Shown: positions 11,201-23,988, counted from the stretch's first letter. The stretch is 64,000 nt of DNA from Moniliella sp. 'wahieum' (GCA_003971905.1 RSEE01000005.1:1-64000), one strand, 5' to 3'. Notes: generated by a model not told the origin, from the sequence alone. Translations and numbers: made by a program.

Positions 11201-14200
11201 CTCACGTACTTACTAAAAATAGTAGCCAGAGTTTCACCACTGAATGCAGAATCACATACCCCACTATCAAATATATACTCCATCAACCACAGTAGCCGGG
11301 GGGGCTTGCTCATTCAAATAAGGTGCCCCCCCACTCATGCTACATTGTTCTTGCAATTTTCTGCGCCCGCTGCATTTATCTTTGGCATTGTCTACTATCT
11401 CACTCCGCTATTTAATACTGCTCTCCTTTAGTTTGAACGCGAATTTTCAACCAACAAGAATCTCGCAAAAAAAAAGTGAATGAGTACTGTGAAGTGGTGG
11501 TCGAAACAAATGCCGTTCCTTTTCTGCTCTGTCCTCGGGTATATCACCGTCTCCTGCGGTGTAACAATGTAACATCTGATGATAACCCATTTTGCCATAT
11601 TTTAAGAAAGTCTTTTAGAATGTGGTCCGCCCCATACTGAATTTTCACAATGATCTTAGTCCTACTCATCCATAATGCATACCACTGCCCCTTTTCAGAT
11701 ACTTTCTCTTCTTGGCATGTATGTGTCTGATATACGTGTTACAGATGGGGTGCATAAGCCGACGTCGGTTCTACGTCACCCCCTGACAATGCCCCAAACT
11801 TCGATTGTGTGCCAACCGTGCATTAATGCTCCAAAACCGATATCATCCCGGTCTGTCCCAAACACATAGTGTTGGGTGCGGTGTTGCAAAACCAATCTGG
11901 ATCTCCTTTATGACTATTTGGCGCTCAGGAACATCCAAGTGTATTTGGACGTTCGTACCTGTACTCGACCATATTGCCATGATCAACCCTGCAATAAAAT
12001 AGTGCTAGAGACCAATTATTGCAACAATATGAGTGGCTAACAGGATTTGCACAAGAAGAGACGATCGATTAGCGAACAACTACTGTATGTGACAGAGAAA
12101 ACAAGCCCTGGAATCAAAGCGGGGGGGTAGAGAGGGATGTAGCGAGTTAGATTAGGAGTGAGATGGGACGAAGACGGGTAGGTGTCAAGGAGTCAGGAGG
12201 CTTTTGAATCTATGAAAACGTGGGGGAAACGGAGACAAGGCCACAGTCGCCGTTGAGCTCTTTACATCTCATCCCCGCCCGCCGTGGATTGGTGATCCTG
12301 GTGACAACATCCCGCTAACGAGCGAGAACTGGAGGACAAATCCAAGAGTGTGAACAAACCCACAAATTCCCAGTATTCATACAGGGAGAAAGGGTAAAGA
12401 AAGCCATGACCCGCGGTAGGGACGAGGAGATGGGTCACTATCGAGTGGATCTGCTCGGCGACACCGTGACACACCGGGTCACGGCCCATAGCCACCGCAG
12501 GAAGGGTGTGTGAAGAGATGGGATCACGACGGGTGGGACTTCGAACGGCCGACGGCATGGGCCCGTAATACGCGAACATTGCCCTTGAGTGAACAGGTCG
12601 TTCAAGTTGGGTGGCCATTCAACTGAGCCAGGCGGTAATTGGCCTTATTGAACTGGACCACCACTTGGTATGGGCGCAGATGCGGTGAAGAGGTCCTGTC
12701 CACCAGAGCCAGCCTTGGGTGCCAGCACTCGAACCAGTGTGGGAGGGGGAAGACCGGGGAGAGCAGCGATGATTCGTCAAGAAAAGGCTGCGCCTCGGGG
12801 CCAGGTTGTACGCCATTCCCGCCTCGAGTCCTACCCATGCGAGGCGCCATGAGTTGGAGAGGGTCGGCAACGCGTACAAGATGACAATGGGCGAAAAGAT
12901 CTCTTCCGGGACACCATGGGCATGAGCGGAGGAAGTGATGTTCTATGCGAAGCAAATGCCATCGAGAAGCAAACCCGGGGGTGCGAGGAGGAAGACATGT
13001 CAACATCTGGGACAAGATCGCCGCGCACATGCCGCAGTCCTTCACCTTCACCGCAGTGTCATCCGTATTATAGCGCCAGAAGAGTTGTATGGCGTGGAAT
13101 AGACTGAGGTACTGCTGCCAGACAAGAAGAACTGCTGCAGCTCCGCAGAGGCGACGGACTACTGCTCGTGGTATTGACCATTGTGATCTTCCTAGGTGGG
13201 CCAGACAGCTTGATCGATCAAAGGCGTAATACAGCGCCTCCTCGACAACCGATCCAGATTATGTTCGGCACCAAAGCAGTAGCAATAAATTCAGAAGATT
13301 GATCCCGGATATCCCGGCTCTGAGTTCTATCTCCGAACGATGAGGAGAGTAGTCTGCAGGACATGTGTATTTTCCACCCCCACAGTTAAGTTCCGTTTAG
13401 TTCCCCTTCCCCAGACTACCTTACCCACCGCGTCAGCAACGTAACCCATCCCGTTTCTCCTATCTACGCTACTACGCGCACCATTTTCATTTCTTTCATC
13501 ACGACGAACGCGAGGTTGCGTTCAAACAACACTTCTCTTCTCTTCTCTTCTCTTCTCTTCTTCTCTCTCTTCTCTTCTCTTCCTCTCTTCTCTTCTCTTC
13601 TCTTCTCTTCTTCTCTTCTCTCTCTTCTCTCTTCTCTTCTCTCTTCTCTTCTCTTTCTTTCTCTTCTCTCTTCTCTTCTCTTTCTCTTCTCTTCTCTTTC
13701 TCTCTCTTCTCTCTCTTCTCTCTTTGGGACGAGGTGCGTGCCCACTCCGGTTAACTTGGTTCCAGCTGTTGCATTCATATCATCTACAAAGCTTCGGGCT
13801 GGGATAAAGAAACGCTGAGCCTAAACCGACCTGCACCATTTTGATGCTTGCCATTCTCGCTCCCAAACGTGTAGCGCGCGTGGATACGAATGACCACGGT
13901 ACACACGTGAACGGTGAACCGTCATCGACGTCATCTCCAATGAGACTCGTCCGTTAATTCTTTCCAATGAGCCCCAAACAACTGGCACGCCTCCTTGGTG
14001 GTATGGTATCCTCGCGCCGTCATAACTAAGGGGACGAAAGGTTCTTACGGGCGTCCTTGATACTTGACGTCCTTGGTGCATTCCGCTCGGCCCAACAGTC
14101 GATGTAGCTCCTTCTCCCGGCGTTCCAACGGCGTTGCGTTGCGGTTCGATAGCGTACCACCTTCTGGTACGGAAAAAGAAGTTTATAGTCACACGTTACG

Positions 14201-14440
14201 GAGCAGCCATGGAGAGAAAACGAGGGAAGCAGAGCAGCGGGCGGGCTGTTCAGCAGAGATTGGTCGAGCGTAGGGAAGAGCAGTCCTCCAGGGTGATGGA
14301 AGGGTTGGGATGGGGGTAAAGGTGACACGAGTGAAGGCGACATACATGATGTGTACGTGGTGAAGGGGGCATGCATGGGAAAAAAGTAGGGTGCAGAGTT
14401 GTGAGGCTGTTAGCTTTGACCTTTGGAATAAGATAACCTG
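8280..14440. other. Gene-poor region with simple repeats
   Basis: No ORF here has a recognisable domain. 8400-9000 is purine-rich (GGGGAAGGGG, AGAGGACC runs) and may include the polypurine tract and 3' flank of the gypsy relic. It holds a tandem of GAGCAACGGTCTGC (8431-8458) and a near-repeat of GAGAATCCGAGTCACG at about 8891 and 8921. 9000-12250 is more AT-rich, with no supported gene. 12250-13440 has mid-length minus-strand ORFs (for example 12602-13051) without domains. 13800-14440 is empty. Confidence 0.55.
13532..13725. repeat. Polypyrimidine CTTCT/TCTTC microsatellite
   Basis: Nearly 200 bases of pure C/T on the + strand, made of imperfect TCTTC and CTCTT units. It produces artificial Ser/Leu-rich (+) and Arg/Glu/Lys-rich (-) ORFs that should not be annotated as genes. 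Confidence 0.9.
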
Positions 14441-14454
14441 CTTTTAACGTCGTC

Positions 14455-15521
14455 TCACGATTGATCCAAAGGTGCCGACACGAGCAGTACTCCTTCTTCC
14501 CGTCCTCCCAGACAATCCAACAGTACCGGCCGGCCCTGGCGCGGATCCATTGTGAACACGCTGGAACTGCCTGCGAACGTGGTGCCCTTTTCGTGTCCCA
14601 CTCGATCGCATGCGACGACAATGGTGCTGCGATCCGAGGTGGGGTCCGGGTGCGGGTCCGCCTCTGCGCTCCAGAGAGGCGTGCAGCGCCAAGCCCAGTA
14701 GTTGATCGTAGACGTGCTGGGCATGGAGCGGGAGGGTGGATCGTGCTTGTCTGCACGTGTCGTGGTGGTGGGGCCAGCATCGAGAGGATGGACTTCATCT
14801 TGGGGCATGGCCCAGGCCATGGGGACAGCCAGGATATGAGCGTGCACGGTAGCGGCATAGCGAGCCAGCTCAAAAGATTCGAACGGGGCAGTAAACTCAT
14901 AGGGATTCATGTCCATGCAAATGCCGACGGCAAGACGGCCAATGTCCAAGTCGATGCACTGAAACCCAGGGCCAGGGCTGGACCAGTGCTTGTCATCCTC
15001 GTAGAGAAAGTGCTTGGTGAACACATGCAGTACCTTCCCTTTCCGATCAACCAACAGCGCGGCATTGTACAGCCACTCGGTCGGCACAGGGTCAGGGGTA
15101 GGTGGTGGTGGATCCTGATCCACAGGGCGAGAATCAGAGGGGGCGCTGACGCCGACGCTCGGGGGCCAGCTCTGTGTTGCAGAGCGACACGCAAAACCAA
15201 TGAGCACATATGAGTGGAGACGCGTGGCGAGCGTCCGGGCAAGAGACAAGGTGGGTTGATTAGAAGAGGCAGCCGCATCGGTAGGCATCGGTTCGAGGAT
15301 AGACTCGATCTGCGCCCGACCCGAGAACTTGTAGCCGCCCAATGCCATCTCTGGAAGGACGAGCAGTCAACCTGCCCAGGCCGGGAGATGTCAGCGTCCT
15401 GGAGCAGCTGCTGGACGCGTGCTGCGCTTTGATGTGGGGAGGCAAACGTGGGCGCGAGCTGGACAGCTGCGATGCGTGCCTGGGGCTGGGTGGGGCGCGG
15501 TGGTGGGGGCAAGCGAGGCAT
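14455..15521 (-). CDS. NTA1: Protein N-terminal Asn/Gln amidohydrolase-like nitrilase (Nta1 family)
   Basis: Carbon-nitrogen hydrolase of about 355 residues. It starts RIAAVQLAPTFASPH soon after the ATG at 15521. The Glu-Lys-Cys triad is visible: LPEMALGGYKF (Glu about residue 57), VFTKHFLYEDDKHW (Lys about 170) and VGICMDMNPYEF (Cys about 202). The MDMNPYEF motif after the Cys is typical of fungal Nta1, which deamidates N-terminal Asn and Gln and so feeds the Arg/N-degron pathway. The frame breaks once near 15365, where one missing C in GTTGAC restores VLPEMALGGY. TAG/TGA-type stop region at 14455. A more distal in-frame start is possible. Family firm; substrate from family knowledge. Confidence 0.85.
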
Positions 15522-15639
15522 GGCGGGTGGGCAAGAGCAGCGTGTAGCCGGAGAGCGGAGGGGAGGGAACGAGGAGCGCAGACAGAGCGAGTGCAAACGA
15601 GTGCGCCGGGGACCATAGGCAGCTGGCCGGCACTCGAAT

Positions 15640-16470
15640 GAGTTTGGTGATGATGGGTACAAGGAACGCCGCCGGGTGCTAAATTACATCAGGATCGACC
15701 AGTGGCGGCCGGCACCGGATCCAAACCCTAGCACCGCGCACCAAATGGGTTTTGAGGCTAAACGTGCTAAACCAGCGCGTTTTTGGTGCGAGACGCTGCC
15801 ATCCAGACCTACGCAGGTAGAACATATACTACAGTTGCAGGTGCAGCAAGCACAGCACGTACCAGTTCGTCTACGTGATCCCATGGTCCCATGGGATGCT
15901 ACCCTCCTCAAGCACAATGTGGTCCAAGACGCAATCCATGTGCGTGCGCACGTCCCTGTCCCACTGCATGAACCCTTGCCTGGACGAGGTCTACGCGCTA
16001 CGCGTGACGCGGGCGGAGCTGGTTTGTCTGATATTGGAGCGTATACCCAACATCCAATCGACATAGACTCCAAGCTCCATTATCGAAACGGAGCCCGGAG
16101 CCCGGAGCCCTATACATGTAAGACCTGGAACGTGACAACCTGACAACCTGACAACCTGGACAACCTGACAACCTGACCGCAGGGGGCAAGAGAGTGGAGG
16201 TTGGACTTGTGCAAAAGGGGGTACCGGGTATGATACGAGGTTTGGGGGGGGGGACAGTACCCGTGTATAGCGAGAAACAAGGTTACCCTGCCCCTTTGAA
16301 GCTTGACCGGTGACCACAGACAGGTGAGCAGTGCCGGTGAGGACTGAGGCCGGGAGAGGGGTACCGGGTACGGGGACTACAAGTGGCCAGAAAAGCGAAA
16401 CGAAACGGCCCAAAAAAGAAAGAAAGAGAAAGAAAAAAGAACTGGTACAGTTACAGGTACAGTTAAAGAG
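15640..16470. other. Intergenic spacer
   Basis: No gene is seen between the Nta1-like start and the SPX-RING stop. It contains a decanucleotide-type tandem (16133-16178) and a G run near 16243. Confidence 0.5.
16133..16178 (+). repeat. CTGACAAC short tandem repeat
   Basis: Five consecutive units of the type TGACAACC, one carrying an extra G (CTGGACAACC). No spacers of CRISPR type and no coding role. Confidence 0.7.
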
Positions 16471-19064
16471 TTACATGACGAGGCACTGGTTATCGTTGAG
16501 TCCCAACTCTTTACGTTCCTCTTGTTTTCGATCGCGTTCGTTCTCGCGATCTTTGGCGCGGACTTCGCGTGGGAACCAAACTTGGAGTAAGTTGGTCATG
16601 GCCGTATCGAGGTTGCGTTCGCCTGCTGATCCAACGGCGTCGATGGCGCGGCAGAGCGGGCAGGCGCGTCGACCTTGTTTTTGTAACTTGACCAAACACC
16701 GAATGCAAAACAAGTGCTGGCAGTCCAGTCGGATCGGGCGCCAGGCCACATCGAGACAAATCGCACAGGAATAGTCGTCGAGTGAAGGTAAGATAGGCAT
16801 CAGTTGATGGGTCATCAACGAAAATAAAATGTGAGCCAACGATTCGCTTTCTTTGCCAGTCGCACTCAACATGCCTCCTGGCCCTGTGAGCGGAAGGAGA
16901 GCTTCGAGCGACGGGACGCACGTCGCAATGGGCGCCAGCGCTCGTGCTCGCCCGCCCGCCCATTCAGCCCCAGTGGGCAAAGCACCTCCGCCCCGTCGAG
17001 CGCGGGCATGTGCGCCGTCAGCCCAGGCGCTTTTTTCCCCTTTCGCCGTAACAGACGAGGGAGCTTTTGGACGTCCAGCTGGGACTGGGACTCACATCGA
17101 GGTGGGGGGTTGGCGGTTGCCAGAAGCGAATCTGGGGCAATGACGCAGATACAACACCTGCCTCTCCCTCCTGCTCCGGCTCCACCTGGAAAACCGTACG
17201 GTCATGTTCGTGTTGCGCCATGAAAGCGCGCAGCCCCGTGCCGGCAGTCAAGGCGGTACGTTTGTCGTGTTTCTTGAGAATCTTGCGTGCTGCCTCGAGG
17301 TTGAGACGCTGGTACTTTTTCACATCGAGCAATGCCACGTTGAGAGTCAAAAAGTCGGTCAAGGCCTGTGCCGACCGGGGGACAACTTTTCTTCCTGCCG
17401 CACCTCGGTGAAGGTAGCCGTACTCCCGACGTCAGGTAGGCCATGCAAGCTGGATGCGACCTGAGCGGTACCGGCCTCTGCACCCGAGGGCGGTGGCAAC
17501 ACATCCTTCGTCGCTACGCGAGAGGGCGTGATGGGACCCTGGAGCCAGCCACGACGGTAGAGTTGGTTGGCAAACCCAATCAACCGACGCTCCGATTCGT
17601 CCGCATCCAGTTCCCCGGCATCCTTCTCGCGTGTTGATTCAAACACTTGCAAGTCGGTGTACAGCTGGAAGATGGCGCCCAAGTGTAGAGGTCCGATTGG
17701 GCTCCGTAGGGAGCTGGCTTGCGCAATGGCTTTGGTCAAGCGTTCGGTGGCGGTGACAAACTCGGTGCGTTGCAGTGCCTGTACACTCTGCACTGCCACC
17801 AGGGCCGAAGTGAACAGGGTCAGGAACAGTTCGTCTGCCACGAGAGGAATCGTCATCTCTCTCACGCGCACGCGCCGGTCGTGCGGACCAGTTGCTGTTC
17901 TCCTCGAATTCGTACTGGGGTGAGGAGATGGGGGAGCTGCTGGGGTGCCAGCGGGGTGGTGTGAAATTGGAAGGGGGTCGAGGTGAACTTCTCATCACTT
18001 GTACTGGATGGCAGGGAGACTGTGAATACTGTGGAGGGGGAGAGGGGACGACGTTGTGTAAAGCAGGGGTCGGCACAACCCGTCTGGCGCGTGGTCCATC
18101 TCCGAATCGCCTTCCCAGTCGGTCTCAGCGCCGGCTCGCAATACGCCTGGGTGTTGCCATAGCGAGTGTCGTAGCGACACGCCGCGTGGACCGGCCACGT
18201 CGGCCCTCCTCGTCGGTGGTAGGCAACTCGCGCATCAAAGCACGTGGAGAAGCGGCGGAAGGTACGGCCTTCATCGTTTCGTTGTCCATCCCTTCCTCTT
18301 CGTCCGACGAAGTGACAGGCGACTCGATTGTAATGCGAATACGGGGGACGGGATGTTCGGTAGTACCTCCCAGCTCGTAGGCGGCATGGGCTCGGCGTCC
18401 CTCGCTGCCCTCGACCCAATCGGTCTGGTCCATCACCACTTCCTCCACCTCCTCCCCCTCCTCCACCTCCTCCTCGTCGCAATCCGCCGCTCGGCGGCGG
18501 CAGCCGAGTGGAATGGATAAGGGTCAGGGGCGTCACATACGCTGGTTTGGACGCGGGACCGAGAGCAAGAAGTTGGTCGTGTGCTGGCCCAGCTGCTGTG
18601 AAGCTGCGACGAGGAGGTGGAGTAGTGGGTGGGAGGGGGCGAAGCGCCGCTGTCGGTAGCGGAGAAGCGTGAGGATCGGTCTTCGGGTCGAAGGGAGCGG
18701 TCGCGATGGTGGGCGGAATGGGGAAGGGACTCGAGCCAGTCTTTGGCGCTGGGTGCGGGTGTGGGGCACCGGCGGGGAGCGCGGCGTGCTGGCAAGCATC
18801 CGCAAGTGGCGCAGATGCCGAGGCAGGAGACACATGCTCAGGCGAAGACGCAGGCGGAGCGGATGTGTTTTGGGCGTCCTTGATGCGCTGCTGCTCCACC
18901 AGCAGCTCGCGCAGCACGGCGGCCGACAGCCCCAGGGACTCGAGCTCGGCCACGACACCGTTGATGAGTTTTTTGAGCTGCTTGTACTCGATGGCGCCGC
19001 GGCGCCAGCGCTCGGGGAAGGAGGGGGAGGCAATGGTCTCCTGGTAGGACTTGCCGAACTTCAT
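16471..19064 (-). CDS. SPX-RING E3 ubiquitin ligase (Pqr1/NLA-like)
   Basis: The ATG at 19064 opens a canonical SPX start (MKFGKSYQETIASPSFPERW, then YKQLKKLINGV). A long Pro/Ser-rich, acidic, low-complexity linker follows. The rest of the SPX core appears at 17850-17280 (PLVADELFLTLFTSALVAVQ and ALLDVKKYQRLNLEAARKIL with KKHDKRT). A C-terminal C3HC4 RING is at about 16770-16640 (CAICLDVAWRPIRLDCQHLF ... CIRCLVKLQ ... CPLCRA). SPX domains sense inositol pyrophosphates, and SPX-RING ligases such as plant NLA and S. pombe Pqr1 down-regulate phosphate transporters. Several frame changes split the gene (near 18450, 18130, 17870, 17360 and 17000). An intron in the linker cannot be excluded. Architecture very clear, exact exon structure not. 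Confidence 0.85.
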
Positions 19065-20071
19065 CGCGGCATGAGGCGGGGGTGGGGGTGGGTGGAGGCG
19101 GGGGGAAGGGGTTGCGAGGCGAGCAAGGGGTTACGGGTTAAGCCACATGGCCTGGGGGCGACCGAGTGGTCATGCGCAATGCCGCCTGCCGCCTGCCTGC
19201 ACTACGCCGGCTGTGCTGAGGAAACAGCGCTCGGGTCTGAGTCGGCAGTCCTCCGTAGCGGGGTTGGGCGGCGGGCGGGGTGTAGGGTTGGGCGGCTGCC
19301 GCGGCCCATCGCCGCGTGGGTGCAGGGCTCATGCATCCGACATCCCCACACTGCTGCGGTGCAGCCCCTGCTACGCATGCAGGCAACATGCTGCGTGCCT
19401 GGCCGGCAGGAACAGCATAACCCGCTGCCCTGCGCCACACCCCCGTCTCTCGCCCCCGTGCCTGTGCCTGCCCGCCGCCCCTGGGTCGCTGGAGGCGCCA
19501 CGCGGCGCACCCACATGCACTTCTGTCGTTCATAGACATTGGCCCCTTTCACGTCATTCATATACGGTGTGACATGTGACAGCGCCTACAACGGTATGGG
19601 AAAGGAGACGGAAAGCGACACAGCGGGGCGAAGAAGAAGAGCAATAAGTACGTTTGCTACTACTAGTAGTCTAGTCTGCGCTTGGTCATCCGTCCATGCA
19701 CACTGCACACCGTTCAATCCTACACCTCTCACTGCTTATAGCAACAATAAAGAAGGGATGCTAAAGGAATGCATGTGAGCGTGTAAGCAGTCTTCATAGT
19801 GGCGGTACAATAAACGTCAAAGGGTAAGGGTAGCATTCTCAGCGCCGTCTTCTTCGTAGACCAGAAGACGCACATCAGTGTTCGCCAGAGGATCAAAAAC
19901 CCATAAAAACACCGTAAGGCTCGCAAAAGAACCATTGCACAGGCGCTCGGCCAACACGCCTCTCTTCAATTCACTCAAATAACCGGCGAGAGAGTCCAAA
20001 CGTCCATCACATCATGTAGAAAACTTGAAAACCCCACAATATGGGTCACAGAACAAGGAGGAAACGCAAAA
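19065..20071. other. Intergenic spacer
   Basis: No gene is supported between the SPX-RING start and the Sng1-like stop. Overlapping GC-rich ORFs at 19138-19570 in both strands have no domain. Confidence 0.5.
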
Positions 20072-23000
20072 CTAGGCTTCCTGTACCTCGGTGTGCGGGG
20101 GGCGTGCGCGCTCAAGGATCCCCAAGGGCTGCGTCGAAGCATCACCAAGTGGAGGGACGGCGGGCAAATTCTTCCCGGGACCCATTTGATCTTGAGCAGC
20201 CGTTGCGACCTCACCATCAGAGGGGGCCAGAGAAGCTAGGTTGGGTAGGGGACCAGAAGGCGGACCAGCAGGCGGACCAGCAGGCGGACCAGGAGGAAGT
20301 CCGCCTGGCCCCACACCCGCGCGAGCGGCTTTACGCATCTGGATGGCATTCTTTGTTCGCGCCAAACGAGTAAGGGAAAGAGGGCGAGGAGAAGGACGAG
20401 CCAAGAGACCAAGATGATCCAGCTGATGAAAATATCGATCCCTTTCCCCTGGGAATAGAGCAAGACGAGAAACGCTTTGCGCAAGTTATAAAAGGGCATG
20501 GCGTATGAGATGCGGTAAAACGTGTTGAGCATCGGGATTGGGTACCCGCTCCCGAGACGTTGAGGATGACAAGGAAAGCATCCAAACGCCACGAATTTAG
20601 GCCCGAGGATCTGCAGGGCCACCTCGGTGCACAGACCGAGGACCATCATGCCCGTGTACATAATGGCAAAAAAGGCAAAGAACCCACCCGCACCGTATCC
20701 CCGGAAAGAAACGTGGAATGGGAGGTTGACCAAACTAAAGAGAAACGCTACCAAGAAGTTGGTGGCAAGAGGGATGAGCAAGCGCAACAAGAGCAAGTGC
20801 TTGAACTTGAGAAAGGGAAGAATCGGTTGCCGAGCACCAAAGAGGGCCATGGTAATGTTGAATGCCAAAAGCAAAAGATAGATCAACCCGACAAACGTAG
20901 TGGCAACCGTGACGGATTGATCAAACTCATTGACGTCAATCTCGGAAAAGTCAACCGCGTGGCCAATCGTCTGAGGCGAAGCGAGGGCCAAGTTGATATT
21001 GTTCCGTAGAGTCGCATCGTCATTGTCGGCTACCCTGTTGCCCAGCCAGGTGGCAGTGATGTTCAAGTTGAGCGCATTCATACTCTCGACCAAAATCTTT
21101 TTGTGGGGGCTACAACCTTTTCTTGTACGGCTTGGTAGTTGCGTGCAGTGGCGTACCAGATGGTCACTACATCTTGGGGTTCCCATAAGCCATTGCCAGT
21201 TGTCTGAGCATCAAGCAGAGCGGTTGTTGCATTGTCCATAATCTGAACGATGATCCAAGCCTTTTGGTCGGTCTTGAGGGCTTTAATGATACTGTCGTTG
21301 TCGGGGAACACGCTCCGTGAACACGGCTCCCAATGGAGACGTTCGGTATTGGACTTGTTATCACGACTATTCAGAAAAGCGTTTTCGAATGTAGAACCAA
21401 TCTGGTAGTGGGGGGGATCGCCGTTGATCACGAATCCGACCAGCTCGCGACTGGTGAGCTTGTACAACGATCCCCACTGTGTGTATGCGGGAGCGTCAGC
21501 TTTCACATTTCCCACATAATAAACAACAGTACAAAAAGACGAAGCGTATGCCCACTGAAAAGGAAATGATACTTACAAAGATGGGCACGATGCCCCAAAC
21601 GACAACGATGGAAAGAACAGCAATGAATGGCAGGTAACCATTGAAGATGGGGCGGAAAAGAGGGCGTAACTTGGGGTCGAACAAGTCATGACTTCCAAAT
21701 TCAAGAGGTGGTTTCCCTCCAGGTGGACCGCCGGGGAGAGGGGCTCCTCCAGGGGATGAGCTTCTGAAGGGCCAACAGGCTTGCTGTCCGACATGGACCT
21801 CTTGTGCCCTGCGGGGGCTACCAGGGTTGCCATACTAGACCGATGGGCTGACATGAACGACTTGGTATTGGTGCCCGGGTCCAGGAGAGAGGCGAGAGAT
21901 TTGCGGTGAGAATCGACCAGTGTGGCCGTTGAGGCCCGAGCATGAATGACGGAAGAACGGAGCAACCCTCTGGACTCGCTTGGCGTTGTCACACCAGACC
22001 CGGAACGGGAAGTGAGTGGAATAAGAGGAAGATTGGTTGGATCTCCCTCACTGTTGGGGAGGGGGGTTCCCGTCGCTCTTGCGGGAGAAGGTAGGAGACG
22101 CGCCTTGATGAACGTGGTGTTGCATTGGAAGCTGACGAAGTTAGTTTAGCAAGTGCCGACGCTTGCTGTGTCTCAGTATTCTCCAACGCATCACGCAGGG
22201 CATCAGCGGCGAGATTGTTGAGTGCCATACCACTCGGTACTTCTGGCAAGGTTGAAGGATGGAGGCCTATAGGGGAATCGAGATTGTTTACCGCCCAAAC
22301 ATTGCTGGTCGAGTTCGTTGTGGCGGGAAGGCGATCGTTCAAAGGTGACGGAAGCTGGTGTTGGTTCGAAAAGACTCCTTCGGATCCTTCCATAAGGTGC
22401 GGCTTAGATTGTTCATAGTGAGTCAGAGAGAAAGCAGCGCTTTCTTCGGTAGGCCGCTCAGACGGTGGTAGATCGTAGTACTTCCCAGTCTGTGTCCATG
22501 TGTGTGGGCCAGCATGCTCAGTAGGCCAAGTCGCCAAAAAGCCAGACAATCTGGTCCCAGGAGAAGAGCTCCCTGACGGTACGAGTGGTACATTTCCCAC
22601 ACCAATTTGAAAAATTCGTTGGCCAATTGACTCGTTGTACTCAAATCCCACCTCGGCAGTTTCTTGCTGGGCGTCCGAAGATGACGCTTGCACCGTCACC
22701 AATTGAGGAAGGATGGACCGTATCGGCATGGCAGTCACAGGGGACGGATGGGTCACTACTGATTCAAGTGACAAGTCCTCAATCGCCGAGGTGGGCGCTA
22801 GAGAAATGCTTCGTGGAGAGAGGGGTTCTGGTCCATGGACATAATTGACATGGAGATCAGCCGTCTGGATGGCCAGCAGACGAGCTGGCTCTTGTTGCGA
22901 CTGCCGCAGGGGTCCCGGATCAGGCGTTTCAGGGAAAGAGGCGGGTACAAGCTGATCTCTTATCTCATTGACCGCCGAGCGCGATGACGAAGCAGATGAG

Positions 23001-23233
23001 GATGGGAAGACAGTGCTGTGAGCGGCACCCCACGGCACTGGGGGTGCGAGGTCAGGTTCCTCCGCCACAGCAGTGGAGTGGACCGGGCGGGGAGTGTTGG
23101 TCGTGCTGCTGGTGACGGTGGCAGTGGAGGAGGAGGATGAGTGCTGGTGACCATGGGCCCGCTGGACCGCTGCGGACAGACTGGCAAGCGGTGACGACGC
23201 AGAAGCAGAGGGAAGGGGTGCTGGACGGGACAT
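20072..23233 (-). CDS. Sng1-family (DUF3533) multi-pass membrane protein
   Basis: The long Ser/Thr/Pro-rich cytosolic N-terminus starts at ATG 23233 (MSRPAPLPSASASS). The membrane domain follows: LRPLFRPIFNGYLPFIAVLS with TM1, the diagnostic FWGSLYKLTSRELVGFV created across an intron (about 21488-21577), a luminal domain with ITATWLGNRVADN, and TM helices at about 20910-20410 (VATTFVGLIYLLLLAFNITM, LLLRLLIPLATNFLVAFLFS, FFAFFAIMYTGMMVLGLC, FISWIILVSWLVLLLALFPL). The tail has PPAG repeats and ends at 20072. DUF3533 includes yeast Sng1, linked to drug resistance and inner-leaflet phospholipid handling. Frame changes near 21990, 21690, 21100 and 20400 split the gene. Confidence 0.82.
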
Positions 23234-23988
23234 GATGACGCGCAAAGACCAGGTGGCGGTGGTGTCGTCGGAGAGGCAGACTGCCCGGTATTTTAAGCGT
23301 GAAGAGGCTTCAACATCCGCTGACCAGCGCAATAACGCAGGGATGAGTGGGAGGTGGGCGCCCGTCAGCCAGCCGTGGGTCTCCGGCGACAGGAGCCCCC
23401 CAGCGCTGCTCAAATGGCCCAAAGGCCAAACGCCAAAAGCTAAACGCCAAACGCAAGGCATGGTGCGCAGCTCGGCTCGCTTATGTTCTCTTCGGCGTGC
23501 TCGCGTAGTAAATCCTGCTCTCGGCGATCGGGGGTTCGCAGTTGCCGGGGATGCGCGCTACGCGCCAATATAGCCACCCTTTTCTCTTTCTCTTCCCGTT
23601 GGCCCCTGCCATCCAGTACTGCGCTACCGGTGTTCTCCATCCATGTTCGGTATAGGTCGGGTACCCGAATGTGGGAGGAAGCAGGACAACAACTCCGAAT
23701 GGTATAGGCCTCAAGTCATGACTGGTGGCAGGTTGCACTATTATACTAGTACGCAGATCCCACTCTCTCCTGCTACGTTATATACGAGCCACGCTGACTC
23801 GTCAACTAGCCAGAAAATGTATGAAGATGCCGAGGATGCCAATTATGCCGATGGTGACCATAATGCCATGTGGCCATACAAGCGACAGGAGCATCCCCGA
23901 AGAAAAAAATGTGCACCACAAAGTCAAATGATAGGAGAAAACGACCCTCTTATAGTCCGGCAAGCCGACCCAAGGACGAAGCAAAGGA

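Noticed and set aside
11190-11215. B-box-like GGTTCAAATCT with flanking GTGAG/CTCAC, suggesting a tRNA
   Set aside because: The loop has eight bases, no A box or acceptor partner exists upstream, and no Pol III terminator is convincing.
12602-13051. 150-codon minus-strand ORF
   Set aside because: No domain, no start context, and overlapping ORFs of similar length in other frames; compositionally like chance.
13464-13818. Long Arg/Glu/Lys-rich (-) and Ser/Leu-rich (+) ORFs
   Set aside because: They are direct translations of the polypyrimidine microsatellite.
14461-15213. 250-codon plus-strand ORF
   Set aside because: It is the antisense shadow of the Nta1-like gene, whose catalytic motifs are clear on the minus strand.
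16133-16178. CRISPR-like short repeats
   Set aside because: Units are directly adjacent with no unique spacers, and the organism is a eukaryote.
19147-19572. Overlapping ORFs between the SPX-RING and Sng1-like genes
   Set aside because: GC-rich shadow frames on both strands with no conserved motif or promoter context.
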